Shown: positions 44,839 through 57,700 of the stretch, piece by piece
Layout: every line of letters starts with the position of its first letter
Position numbering within the stretch: position 1 is the stretch's first letter
Assembly (NCBI GenBank): GCA_009193035.1
Contig: SWDT01000021.1
Location: 124,001 to 188,000 of the forward strand
Length of the DNA: 64,000 nt
From: Halicephalobus mephisto
Lineage: Eukaryota; Nematoda; Chromadorea; Rhabditida; Panagrolaimidae
Direction of reading: 5' to 3'
Program-made: the position numbers and the translations under genes
The notes under the pieces: generated by a model
Databases searched by the model: none
The model's input: the letters and a program-made list of their open reading frames with translations, nothing else
What the model was told of the DNA's origin: nothing

Positions 44839-45998
44839 CTATGTCGTGATCTGAGAGACCGGAGTCTCGTCGTTGTCCAGAACGAAGGGAAGACGGGAAA
44901 CAGACTGCAGAGCCCCGAAGGCGGCGGCGTGACCGGCTCTCTGTCGGTGGCTTTCGGCAGCAGCGCGTTCGACTGGCTTTCGGACTCTCTTCTGAAATCC
45001 AAGGGTAGAGGTGGAAAAACAACCAAACCTACTTCGATCTCATTCTCGGCCTTCAGACGGATGACCAGCTCGGAGATGTTCTTCTTGCTGATCTTCTCCT
45101 GCTGCTCTCGAACAGACAGGGTCTTCCTTCCGTGGATGGTGCTTCTCCCGCCGGCAAGAGAGAGCTGGGGGACGGGCTTCCGGATGACGGGTTCGGCAGG
45201 CACCGGGAGCGGTCTGCCATTGCGGACGGGGTGGACAGTACTAGGCTTCCCTGCAAATCAATTAAGTTCCCATATATCAAAAGTTACCATTTCTTTCACT
45301 GCTCGTCTTCTGAACCAGCCTAGGAGCAGACAGAGCCTGCTGGATCCTGGCCTTCTTCAGATCCAGGTCACTCTTCAACAGTGGGGATTCTGACGCACGT
45401 TTCCTGGATATATCCGTCAGATTGGGCCTTTTGGAATCTCTTCTGTCAGCCTTCCTGTCTCCAGTCGTTCTGATGGGCTTGAAATCCCCGGAGGCAGTGG
45501 AGCTAGTCTCCTCAGTAGACTGGGAGGAGTTTCTATCGGAAGTGTCCTTGCTCAAAGCCGCTTCGATCATGGCAGCCATCTCACTTGTCTCGGAGCAAGT
45601 GGACGTCTCAGACAGCCTCCGCTCTACACGACCACCTCTGGGAGCCTCGTCTATCAAGTTCAGAGCTTCTCTCAGGTTCGTCTTCTCACCTGAACAGTCG
45701 GAAGTAAGCGAAACAGAAGTGGAAAAACTCACCATGGGGGTTCTTGTTGGGGACACCATTCTTCTGACTACTTTTGATCTTAGAAGAGCCAGTGTTGCAC
45801 ATTGAGCACAGCAGTCAGAGACAGAATTAAGAACCTTGCTTGAGGGTCGGGGAACGCAAGAGTCGAGTCAGAGGCCGTGTCCAGACACGAGGACTGAAGG
45901 AGGTCCGGACGGGAACGTTGCCCGCAACATGAGTCCCTCCCGTCCAGACAGCTCCGATCGAGGGTGAATTCAGAATCCTCCCTTCTGAGTTTGGTCAT
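44839..45998 (-). CDS. Ser/Lys/Arg-rich protein, unrecognised
   Basis: Five exons on the minus strand (45998-45840, 45778-45733, 45689-45288, 45250-45033, 44991-44839) give 325 aa with consistent phases. The first intron either uses a GC donor (CAA-GCAAGG), as chosen here, or a GT donor 5 nt later with a shifted acceptor; both keep frame. Composition is Ser-, Arg- and Lys-rich and largely disordered, with TNLREALNLIDEAPR, the helical KSDLDLKKARIQQALSA, LSLAGGRSTIHGRK, and a coiled part KISKKNISELVIRLKAENEIE. It may be nuclear or cytoskeletal; no domain was recognised. Introns 2-4 are 37-43 nt. GC-rich codons as in the adjacent genes; tail to tail with the membrane protein gene (73 bp between stops). 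Confidence 0.6.
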
Positions 45999-47307
45999 TC
46001 AGTGCGGAAACCCCAAAACCACGTAATCACACTGGGAGGGAGAGTCACCGATAAGGAATTTGTTCCTATCAATTACGTAGGTCACTTGGACTCATTCTCT
46101 GATCTAGTGAAGACATCAGTGTGGAACCACAAATCATGGGAGAAGCCAAGATGATGAAAATCCCAAATTTACGACGATGTGGAAAGAGGAATCTCGGTAG
46201 AAATCTTATTATCAAAGGTAAGAAAATTACGAAATCGTCCCAACGCGACTTTCCAGAGCCTCCTAGAAACTCCCGGATTTCGGTAGAAGATGCTAGAATC
46301 CTTTAAAATTTACTGAAAACTCAAAATCCTTTGAAATTAAGATTCTGGAATCTTCTAAAAGTCCAGAATCAATTTCATCGAGAGCAAAGATGGTCATTTA
46401 TACGTGATATCTCTTCAGAAAGTTCCACTTGATCTGTTCATCGTTTTAGGAATTACAGTTGTTCTTCAACACTCAAAGTTCACAATAAAGGCTTTAGTCA
46501 GTAGAATCTGCAAGTAGAGTAAAGGAGAATTAGCATTAATATACTAGAATTACGGTGTAGCATTACAAAGCTGCTGAAAGAACGTCAGAAGCAGTTACAG
46601 CAGCCTCCCTGACAGGACAATGGCCGAACAACCTAGTGTGTTCTTGTACAAGGCTGGTAACCCACTTAACAGACGGAGAATGAATCGTTCATGGCTCGTC
46701 CCGGGATCACTACTTGAAATCTGATCCCGACAGCAGATATTACAAGAGCTTCCGAGATGTTTTTTGAGTTAAATTGACAATTGTAATCATAATCACCGTA
46801 TTTATTCTATAGTAATCTTGCTTCAAGTCTATATTTAGTATCCAAAATAAGTCGAAATCTTTCAACGAAATGTTTTTATCGAAACTTTGCTTTTCATATG
46901 ACTTCTGAGTCATTTTGGTTTGAAAAAATAAAGATAATTTTCTTCGGAAAAATGACTATTGGTTCAAATTGATCTAACTAGTAATTAATTTTTGACTTAA
47001 GTAGGTTAATTATCATTTACTTCATAACTCTATTGTGTTTGAATAAGATCATAGTAGTTTATTATGTCATTTCAAATCTAGGTAACTAAACCGCATCATG
47101 CTTAATCAATACTGTAGCATTCCGGAAATCATCAAAAATTAACTTTTCCTGAGTTCCTTTTTTCGGAAATTTCCTCCCTCAATCACGTCATAAATTTAAG
47201 GTGTGCCATCATTTCTCATTATCGAAATCGGCTTATCTGATTTTTGGGAGGAGTTGGTTTCCCTTTTCCAAGAATTTTCAACATGATTGCGCCTAGTGGT
47301 ATTTCTT
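45999..47307. other. Intergenic region, possible isolated exon
   Basis: Mostly featureless, moderately AT-rich. A short ATG frame at 46,136 reads MGEAKMMKIPNLRRCGKRNL up to a CAAAG-GTAAGA donor at about 46,217, but no partner exon was found. No RNA gene recognised. Confidence 0.3.
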
Positions 47308-47315
47308 TATAAAAA
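47308..47315 (+). promoter_or_regulatory. TATA box of the first stalk-protein gene
   Basis: TATAAAAA 58-65 bp before the ATG at 47,373, followed by GCGCTTTAAAT and a pyrimidine-rich start region. Classical core-promoter spacing for a short 5' UTR. Confidence 0.5.
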
Positions 47316-47372
47316 GCGCTTTAAATTTATTCTTCTTATTAGTTCATTGTTTCACAATCTGAATAATCTGTC

Positions 47373-48844
47373 ATGGATAATTGGGAATATAACTTAGGCG
47401 AACAAGCTCCGCGTCGTAAGTACAATCAAAAACGGATATTGAAGATAGCTGGAATTGTCATCATTGTGTGTTTGGTTATTGTTGGAGTCGTCCTAGGGCT
47501 TGTTTTCGGATTGAAGAAGAAACACGACAATTCAACAACCACTACAACAATGAAAACTACCACAGTAAGTCCACAATTTGAGAATGAAGTGCTGACTATT
47601 GCTTACAACATCGGCTATAAAGATGCGTCCACGAAGGATAAAACAATACAACAAGTGAGTTTCAATTTTCTTTAAAATTATCTCTCAAACCGTAATTTCA
47701 GACAACAAAAGACATTATCACACTCGTTAACGGACTGAAATTTGATAATGGCCATTTGGCAGTTATGCTGATACAGTACAATGATAAAACTCTCAACAAC
47801 ACTCAAAAGTTTAGTACAGCTAAAGATGTGATCACTGCCGTAAATTCTACATCTTGGACTTTCCTCAATGGGATGAACCCGAGCCAAACAAATGCTGTCG
47901 ATTATTACATGAAATCTATGACGAATTCTTTCAAGTTTCGTTTCCCGAGGAACATTCAGCTAGCTCAAAACCCGCAGGAAAGAAAATTATGTCTTTTCTC
48001 TCCTCCAGTCTTCGTTTACAATGATGTCAAAGGCTTTGATAATGATGCAAGTACAGCTGGTCAGAAAATTCGTGAGATAGTTTCAAGCTCTAACAAACCT
48101 GCTCTTGTGGCGGTTGTTGATTTGGCCAATAGAACAAATTCTTATAACTTGACTAACGTGGGCAATGTAGTGATTGAAACATCTGACAAGATACCAGATA
48201 TTGTGAAACACTTGGATCCTGATGTTTTGCCGATGACGACCCCGCAGAAACCAGAAATGACGACTTCAAAGGAATCGATGCCAGAAATGACAACCTCAAA
48301 AGAATCGATGCCAGAAATGACGACTTCAAAAGAATCGATGCCAGAAATGACGACTTCAAAGGAATCAATGCCAGAAATGACGACTTCACAACAATCGATG
48401 CCAGAAATGACGACTTCAAAAGAATCGATGCCAGAAATGACGACTTCACAACAATCGATGCCAGAAATGACGACTTCAAAAGAATCGATGCCAGAAATGA
48501 CGACTTCAAAAGAATCGATGCCAGAAATGACAACTTCACAACAATCGATGCCAGAAATGACGACTTCAAAAGAATCGATGCCAGAAATGACGACTTCACA
48601 ACAATCGATGCCAGAAATGACGACTTCAAAAGAATCGATGCCAGAAATGACGACTTCACAACAATCGATGCCAGAAATGACAACCTCAAAAGAATCGATG
48701 CCAGAAATGACGACTTCACAACAATCGATGCCAGAAATGACGACTTCAAAGGAATCAATGCCAGAAATGACGACTTCAAAGGGATCAATGCCAGAAATGA
48801 CGACTTCAAAAGAATCGATGCCAGAAATGACAACTTCACAATAA
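47373..48844 (+). CDS. Type II membrane protein with Thr-rich 10-residue repeats, paralogue A
   Basis: Two exons (47373-47654 and 47702-48844) give 474 aa. Order: a short basic cytoplasmic tail (RRKYNQKR), a membrane helix (about 22-46, IVIIVCLVIVGVVLGLVFGL), a Thr linker, a conserved domain of about 170 residues (NEVLTIAYNIGY to DIVKHLDPDV) with several N-glycosylation sequons, then about 20 copies of a PEMTTSKESM-type decamer to the end. The domain ends KPALVAVVDLANR then a hydrophobic strand and DKIPDIVKHL, which weakly resembles a von Willebrand A fold lacking its metal site; this is an inference. The stalk is likely O-glycosylated, giving a surface mucin-like protein. Paralogous to 54,720-62,793, with the same intron position and closely similar intron sequence. 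Confidence 0.85.
48253..48841 (+). repeat. 30-bp coding minisatellite, about 20 copies
   Basis: Each unit encodes P-E-M-T-T-S-K/Q-E/Q-S-M. Two types alternate irregularly: TCAAAAGAATCGATG (SKESM) and TCACAACAATCGATG (SQQSM). No frame-breaking indel in the whole array, in contrast to the array at 55,554-62,770. Confidence 0.95.
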
Positions 48845-49081
48845 TCATTATTATCGGAAACAATAACGACTTCAACCTAATTACGTACTGATGTTGGAAA
48901 TGAGTGCAACTTTTTGTTTTTCTATTTTCTGGATCAAATTGATGCTAGCGTTTTTACTGACTCAATTTTTAAATATATAGATGTACCTGTAAATTTCATA
49001 TTTGAGACAATTCTTTAAGAGCTTTTTTATTTTATAAACGGTTTATGATTTAAAATTCACAAAAAATAAAAGTAACTATTA

Positions 49082-50042
49082 TTAACACATTCCGTACCAA
49101 GGCCTATTTTTTCGTCCCACAACGTGTGCCACCGTGTGGAATACATGGCCATACAAAGCGGGCTTTTTGATATCATTTTTTGTATATGATATTTTGATGT
49201 TATTTACTATGAACGATGATTCAAAAAATTCCAAAAACAAGTTAAATATGGTTAATGACCATAATCAAGTAAAAGGTTATGTTGATGTTTCTGACCAATT
49301 ATCCTTAAACTAGAGCTAGCAGTTCTTGTCTTTTTGATCTGATGATTTTATTCTGAGATACAAAGGTTATATAGTCCCAAGAGCGGTGTTGGCGATCATA
49401 GTTCGCACCATTCTATCCTCATACACCATTTATAAGAAAAACGAGCAAATAGTACATTAAGCTGTCTTTTCATTTAGCTATACAGACTTCTATAGTAAAT
49501 TCTTAGAAGCTTTATTGTAAACTGTATAGTCAAATTGGAATTACTGAATTTAAATATCGAATCATTGAATCTATTATAACAGAAGAACAACCTGCTCAAC
49601 ACAGTCAGCGACACAATCTAGTGGAGGTGCCGGAAACCAACCGTGCCACTAGGTATCGGTGTATTCTTTGTTACAAATCCCTGATGAATACACAAGGAAC
49701 ATCTTACGCCAAAACCCATACTGAACGAGTAAATACTAAATGTTCCGAATGTGATATTTTTATTTGCTTAGATTGCTTTCAATCTAAACATAAACGGTGT
49801 TCTTTGTAATAAAGATAATAATTATAAGTGATAAAGTTATATTTATTTAAAATGCCTCTATATCTCTTTGAAATTCTGCGTATAACACTGCCCATGCATA
49901 CGACAGGATTCTCTAGGTTCGGAAATATCTCCTAGTAAAAAAAATTTGAAGAAAATTTCAACATTTAAAAAGAAATTAATTTTTAAAAAATGTGTGCCAC
50001 TATGTGGCCACATGGTGATGCCCATTGTCCAGAATGTGTTAA
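49082..50042 (+). mobile_element. Internally deleted piggyBac-type DNA transposon
   Basis: Flanked by TTAA at 49,082-49,085 and 50,039-50,042, the piggyBac target duplication. Terminal inverted repeats CACATTCCGTAC (49,086-49,097) and GTCCAGAATGTG (50,027-50,038) match at 10 of 12 positions when one is reverse-complemented. A subterminal word GTGTGCCACCGTGTGG (49,124) recurs in direct orientation near the right end (49,992). The inside retains only the C-terminal transposase zinc-finger coding part, so the element is non-autonomous, about 960 bp. Confidence 0.85.
49507..49809 (+). pseudogene. C-terminal fragment of a piggyBac transposase
   Basis: An open frame of 100 codons ending in TAA. 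It carries the Cys-rich ring-like finger at the C-terminus of piggyBac transposases: YRCILCY, then TKCSECDIFICLDCF and KRCSL, with a linker rich in Gln and His before it. The DDD catalytic domain upstream is absent and the frame opens right after a TAG at 49,504. Confidence 0.8.
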
Positions 50043-53000
50043 TAATTGCATAAAATTATATTTACTATTTTCTCTATTTTCATTATTTTTAAATTGAATG
50101 GTCACAGTAAGCTGATTTTCATTCAGTACCTCTGTAGTAATGATGTAGTAAAGGTGAAGGGGGAATGTGAGATGTCAATGGTGTGACACCTTGGAGCTCC
50201 TTGATTGGGCGGAAAACTGTTGGTTCCTACCATTAGCAATTAAGCTTGTTTATCTCAACATAAACATAGAACAAAGGGAGGAAAGGCCCGTATTTGACCG
50301 AGGTCAAACTCGGATCAGGTTGGAGTTGAATTCTCTCAAAGATTAACTCTCTAACACTCTAGTCTCACCTTCCAGGCGTCGGCTGACTGGGCGGAACTTT
50401 GGGCATTCTCTCTAGACCGTTCGTAGTTTAATTCCGATTTTATGCTACACCTCCACTAAGGTTGTCTTCAGTTCTTCAAGATCTTATCAACAACGAGGAA
50501 AGTTCAAAGTCATCATTTGCGTCATACTGATTGTGTTCATTACTAATTTCATCATCAAAATTTATTTTCCCATCAAGTAAATAAAAGTAGATTAGTGATT
50601 CATCGTTATTTTTAATTCTGATATTTCATAAAATCACTTTCCCAAAAATAAGATATTTAATAGCAAGTATTTTAATGATAAGAAATGTACTCAAAGGGAA
50701 CCGTGATGCAATTTGCTTTATTCGCTGAGCAGTCGAGCACTTAAATTTTGTAAAAATATTATTAACAAACATTCAACTTTTTTTATTTTGTATACTGATA
50801 TTTTGCAAATTTAGCATCAAATCTTAGATACGAATAATTAAAACGTTAATATACAATCATTTTATTAATCCCGAGAAATAAAAAATCAGATGACTGTTTG
50901 AGGTTCAAGGGAACAACCTTGTATTGTTTATGAATTACAACAATAGGAAAATAATAAAGAGCAAAAGAACAACTACTGAAAAGAAGGAATTCCATATATG
51001 AAAAACCGTTGACCCAAACATTCGTGTCGGGATCACGGTTGTTTATTCAAAGGCAATTTGGCCGCACTCGTACGTCCATGAACAATGACTTTACTACTTT
51101 AAAGACAAAACAGAAAACTTAAAATCCTACCCATATCTTTAAATTTAATGAAATAAAAAAATTTATTCAATGATTACAAACCGATTAAACTTTTATTATT
51201 TCCTAATATAGTGTTCAAAATAGTATTAATTTAGTTTATCATTAATTTTAAAAGAAAATTACTAAATTTAGGAAACAAGCATCTGAACCAGAAATGCATT
51301 AAAGATAACTATCTAAGAAGAGCAGATTTACCACCGCGTTATTCAAATTACAAAATAGATTTTTTAGAATAAAATTATTCGAATTTGAAAAAAATCTAAG
51401 AGTGAACATTTATAAAACACAATGCCAATATTTTTCTACTTCTGAAAACAGATTCGGTTTTTATTATATCCTTTGTACCAATGGAATAATATGTTACTTT
51501 ATTGCTAATTACTCCATTTATAATAAATCGAAATCAATAGAATTAGTAGGAAACAAGGACTGCTGACAAAAAATTGAAAAGTTATACTTTGATTTTGCTT
51601 ACGAAATCAGAGGAAAAAGTTAAAGATTTTAATGAGGAACGTGAAACCAGCTCTTCATTCATACTTGTTGAAATCTGTCTCCAAAAATGAGTAATTAGTA
51701 CTCATGTTTATAAAGCAGTCGATACCAAAGTTAAAGTTTAATTTAATTTTGCGCAAAAATTGGGTAAATCAGTTTGTTGAATTTTACAAGCAAACTACAA
51801 ATTTTACTTTGTTTTCATGTTGATCGCTTTATAGATTTCAGCACAAGCTATAATCAAAAACTGAATTAGGCGTTGCCGGCGCCAGGACTGATGTTTGAAT
51901 TGTATCTTTGGAAAATTAAAAGGAAATAATTTCGAATCAAGAGATGTTGGCACTGTTGTGAATGTTTTTTAATTCAATTTTGAAATGTGAGGTTTACCGA
52001 TTTTTAATTCTTAGGTGCAAGAAACGTTATAAAATAAACAATATTTTAAAACTTCAATTTTAAATGTTTTAAGTTATCAGCTCTCAATAAAATTCGTTTA
52101 TCAGAGATAGTGCTTTCCCAAGTTCTCAACCAGCTTATGGGTGGAGTACGAGTTTTTTCACTGAACATTCAGATTTAATTATCACATTCTCAACTTATTG
52201 TTGGTTTCGAAATCTTGAATCGAGCAGTAGATACCATTTCAAGATTCTGTTAAATTTAGTGGATGTAATATTAGACCGAAAATTAACTTTGAAATCGAGC
52301 CTAAAGAAAGTCATAATTTAATGAGAAACTTGCGGATATTAATATATCCATTATAAAGTATACATAAGTCCCTACTAAATAATATATGGACTATATCCTT
52401 CAGTTATTTCTAAGGGAGGATATGGCACATTACTTTACAATCCCTAAGATTGAATAGACAATAGGTATTTAGCGCAGTATATAAAAGTTAAGTTCTTGAT
52501 ATATTGCTGAACAATACCAATTACGTAGTGCTACAATACTAAGTTGGCATACTTATTTAATTTTTGGGAACAAAATCACTAAGCAACAAATATCAATGTA
52601 ATTTTTCTACGTAGAAATATCCTTAATGTCTTAATTTCTGTTGCTTTTCGTATGATATAAAACGTCTAATTACTTTACAAGTATATCTACAAATAACTAA
52701 TAGGAAAAAACAGAAGTTAGGAATTACTGAAAATCAAGTTTTCGATTAACAAGGAAATGAGCTTCAGCAAAAGTGGCTTTTTGAAACGAGTTATATTCCA
52801 TCTTAAAGGTTTTAAAATGCTGATTTAGAATCTGTATTCCGTTTTTGCGGAACGCTCTTCTGAAATGAGATAATCCGGAAAATCTCTTAATTTAAAATTA
52901 AGTTTTCTCATGTTTGTAATTTTTTTCCAAAAAATCAATAAGATAGTTGTAATTATCACAAAAAATACACCTAGTTACAAAAAATTGTTAAAATTGGTTA

Positions 53001-54719
53001 AGTAAAAGTAGAAAACGAACGTCTTCAAAATAGTCATCAGATTTCGATGGGAAAGTAAAGAGTTACTTTTACATTTCCCCCACGTGTGATATATCAAATT
53101 TCACACATTTATTTCATTTTCTCGCCTCAGAAGAACGTTCCGCAAAAACAGAATACAGATTCTGAACCAGCATTCTAGGACCTTCAAAATGATATAACTC
53201 GTTTCAAAAAGTCACCTTCGATCAAGTTCATATCCTTATAAGCTGAGGATAAACGAGAGTAAATTCTCAAAAATTGTCAAATTCAATTAATTGTTATAAA
53301 AATTTGCGCAAATAAACTAACAACTATTCTAAAACCAATATTGGAAAAATTGAAAATTAACCAACTAAATATTGAATACAAAGAGATCAAATTAGGAATT
53401 CTGGGGAACTTTCTGACAAAGTGATCCATATATATTCTTTCTTCATTTTTATGCTATCCGTTTGCTACTTAGGTAAATTTCTCTGTAACTATAGCATTGT
53501 TAAATAAAATATGATAGAAAACAAAAGAAATCAAACTATTCCCTTTCAATCACTTTATTACATTTTTAAAATCTTTCAGAAAAATATTTCTTTCACAGAT
53601 TAAGACGAAGAGCTTGATTTGCGAATAGGGAATTATATAACTAATGTTGCTCTACAACATGGAGCGAACAAAATTCTTCAATTTGGAAGATCTGAAAAAA
53701 GGTGCAATGTGAATCACACTGGAAAACATATTCAAAGTGTTACAGCTTCATTCAAAATTAGTGAAATTAATTGATTTCTGCATCAAACAATAATCAACAA
53801 GTTCTTATAAATAAAATAACTTCTCCTTCACTCACCTATTAATGAAGCTGTGATTATTTTCTGAATTCGACGTCAAAAACCTTTTGGTCTAATGTCCCCT
53901 ACACCAAACCTAACTGAATCTTAGAATGATATATATCATTCAATTCAGCATTATCAAATCTACAAGATATTATAAGCAATATAGTCAAGCCTCCGGACGT
54001 TAAAAAAATAACTTTCTCGATAAGACATAATCGTTTATTCATTCGTTTCCGATTAAGCTTCGCCCATTATTTCTTAATTTTTCCTTTTTCTATAAAGGAT
54101 TCCAGTGAAGACGGTGGTAGTTTATTCAGTCGGTTAAAACCAAGTAATTAAACGACAATTTAGCGCGTATAATTATTACATTACGCGAATATTAGTCAAA
54201 ATCGATTCCAACTGTGTTTTTCACAAATCATTTACTCCTACTTCGGTCGTGTTATCTCATAAATTTTGTAATAGAGTTTTATTTATTTCAAATTGGATAA
54301 TCAACCAAGTTCACTCAATTCCTGTAGTATATAGAAAAATTAAAATACGAATATCACGTTTTGTTTTTCCTAAATTATATTTGCTATAATCAATCATACT
54401 ACCTAATAAACATTACAACAGAAACTAACACCTTATTTTAACCAAACGTAATTAAAAAGTGAAATTTACTACACTATTGTAGTAGAAAGTTTTTTAGAAA
54501 TAAATACTTTACAATTTGTTTCGCTAAATCATTTTTTTAGATTATGTTAGCAATTCCGGAATACACTCGTTTTTTTACAGTCCTCTTATCTTTTTGGGCG
54601 TTGGTACAGTTTATGGCTGGAGAACACATATATTAATGAGCCATATTTTGACCTTCCAAAAAGGCGTTTCCTCCATATTCTCTTCATTAATCTATCGTTT
54701 CAGAATCCAATAATCTACA
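50043..54719. other. 4.7-kb region without recognised genes
   Basis: Moderately AT-rich and unlike the homopolymer-rich spacers of the left half. Only the foldback element at about 52,755-53,233 stands out. No tRNA, rRNA or conserved coding block was recognised on either strand. The last 100 bp should contain the promoter of the giant stalk gene. Confidence 0.5.
52755..53233. mobile_element. Foldback element with arms of about 120 bp
   Basis: The left arm (52,755-52,875) contains GCTTTTTGAAACGAGTTATA, AATGCTGATTTAGAATCTGT and TTTTTGCGGAACGCTCTTCT. The right arm, reverse-complemented (53,233-53,115), reads ACTTTTTGAAACGAGTTATA, AATGCTGGTTCAGAATCTGT and TTTTTGCGGAACGTTCTTCT. Loop of about 240 bp without coding capacity. 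The arms are imperfect, so the insertion is not recent. The family is unknown. Confidence 0.8.
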
Positions 54720-57700
54720 ATGAATCGCTGGGAATATACCATAGCAGACCGGACTTCACGTAACAAATACAATCAAAGACGGATATGGATAATAATAGGG
54801 ATTGTCATCGTTGCGTGTTTGGCTATTATTGGCATCATTTTGGGACTAGTCCTCGGATTAAGAAAACATGAAAATCAACCTCCAGAAATACAAAATGAAG
54901 TGCTGACTATTGCTTATAACATCGGCTATAGAAATGCGTCCACAAAGGATGACACAATCAAACAAGTGAGTTTCAATTCCTTAAAACTTATCCCTAAAAC
55001 CGCAATTTCAGACAACAAATAACATTACCACACTCATTAACGGACTGAATTTCACTACTGGTCACTTGACGGTCACCTTGTTACGCTACACTGATCAAAC
55101 TTTCAACAGTGCTGAAAACTACAGTACGGCTGAAGCTCTGCAAAATGCCATAAAATCGACAACTTGGATTCCTCTCAGCGGGATGAACCCAAATCAGACA
55201 AATGCAGTCGATTCTCACTTTAATCCTGAGCAGGCGTCATTCTTCTCTCGTTTCCGGAGAAGCATCGAATTAGCCGCAACTTCACCAGAAACAAAGTTCT
55301 GTCTTTTCTCTCCTCCAGTCTCAGCTTATAACAACAGTGATGCTTTTAACAATGACGCTAAAGGAGTTGGGACTATCATCAAACAAGTAATTGCGAGCTC
55401 TAACTCCAACAAGCCCGCCTCTGTGGCTGTCGTCGACATGTCCGGCAATATGTCTCCCTACGATTTAAACAATGTGCCCGGTGTAGTGATGGCAACACCT
55501 CAAAATGTAACAGATATTGCGAAACACTTAGATCCAGACGTCGTGACAACAACGACTCCGGCTCCTGGTACTACAACGACTCCATCTACTGGTACTACAA
55601 CAACGACTCCGGCTTCTGGTACTACAACGACTGCGGCTACTGGTACTACAACAACTGCGGCTACTGGTACTACAACAACTGCGGCTACTGGTACTACAAC
55701 AACTGCGGCTACTGGTACTACAACAACTGCGGCTACTGGTACTACAACGACTGCGGTTACTGGTACTACAACAACTGCGGCTTACTGGTACTACAACAAC
55801 TGCGGCTACTGGTACTACAACGACTGCGGCTTCTGGTACTACAACAAATCGCGGCTACTGGTACTACAAACGACTGCGTTACTGGTACTACACACGACTG
55901 CGGTTACTGGTACTACAACTTGCGGTTACTGGTATACACAACAACGACTCCGGCTTCTGGTACTACAACGCTGCGGCTACTGGTACTACAACAACTGCGG
56001 TTACTGGTACTACAACAACTGCGGTTACTGGTACTACAACAACGACTCCGGCTTCTGGTACTACAACAACTGCGGTTACTGGTACTACAACAACTGCGGC
56101 TACTGGTACTACAACAACTGCGGCTACTGGTACTACAACGACTCCGGCTTCTGGTACTACAACAACTGCGGCTACTGGTACTACAACAACGACTCCGGCT
56201 TCTGGTACTACAACAACTGCGGTTACTGGTACTACAACAACTGCGGCTACTGGTACAAACAACTGCGGCTACTGGTACTACAACAACTGCGGCTACTGGT
56301 ACTCAAACAACTGCGGTTACTGGTACAACAACGACTCCGGCTTCTGACTACAACTGCGGCTACTGGTACTACAACAACTGCGGTTACTGGTACTACAACA
56401 ACTGCGGTTACTGGTCTACAACTGCGGCTACTGGTACTACAACAACTGCGGCTACTGGTACTACAACAACGACTCCGGCTTCTGGTACTACAACGACTGC
56501 GGCTACTGGTACTACAACAACTGCGGTTACTGGTACTACAACAACTGCGGTTACTGGTACTACAACAACGATCCGGCTTCTGGTACTACAAAACTGCGGT
56601 TACTGGTACTACAACACTGCGGTACTGGTATACAACAACTGCGGCTACTGGTACTACAACGACTCCGGCTTCTGGTACTACAACAACTGCGGCTACTGGT
56701 ACTACAACAACGACTCCGGCTTCTGGTACTACAACAACTGCGGTTACTGGTACTACAACAACTGCGGCTACTGGTACTACAACAACTGCGGCTACTGGTA
56801 CTACAACAACTGCGGCTACTGGTACTACAACAACTGCGGTTACTGGTACTACAACAACGACTCCGGCTTCTGGTACTACAACGACTGCGGCTACTGGTAC
56901 TACAACAACTGCGGTTACTGGTACTACAACAATGCGGTTACTGGTATACAACACTGCGGCTACTGGTACTACAACAACTGCGGCTACTGGTACTACAACG
57001 ACTCCGGCTTCTGGTCTACAACAACTGCGGTTACTGGTACTACACAACAACTGCGGCTACTGGTACTACACAAACTGCGGCTACTGGTACTACAACGACT
57101 CCGGCTTCTGGTACTCAAACAACTGGCTGGTATATAAAAACAACGACTGGCTTCTGGTACTACAACAACTGCGGCTACTGGTACTAAACGACTCGGCTTC
57201 TGGTACTACAACACTGCGGTTACTGGTACTACAACAACTGCGGCTACTGGTACTACAACAACTGCGGCTACTGGTACTACAAAACGACTCCGGCTTCTGG
57301 TACTACAACAACTGCGTTTACTGGTACTACAACAACGACTCCGGCTTCTGGTACTACAACGACTGCGGCTACTGGTACTACAACACTGCGGTTACTGGTA
57401 CTACAACACGGTATACTGACTCCGGCTTCTGGTACTACAACAACTGCGGTTACTGGTACTACAACAACGACTCCGGCTTCTGGTACTACAACAACTGCGG
57501 TTACTGGTACTACAACAACGACTCCAGCTTCCGGTACTACAACGACTGCGGCTACTGGTACTACAACGACTCCGGCTTCTGGTACTACAACGACTCCGGC
57601 TTCTGGTACTACAACGACTGCGGTTACTGGTACTACAACAACGACTCCGGCTTCTGGTACTACAACGACTGCGGCTACTGGTACTACAACAACTGCGGTT

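Noticed and set aside
48153..48875. 240-codon Ser/Phe/Leu-rich frame on the minus strand
   Set aside because: Mirror of the 30-bp decamer array of the plus-strand gene; repeats in phase with no stop.
50280..50345. GAGGTCAAACTCGGATCAGG region as a tRNA
   Set aside because: No acceptor-stem pairing, no B-box-like GGTTCGANTCC; a tRNA fold could not be built.
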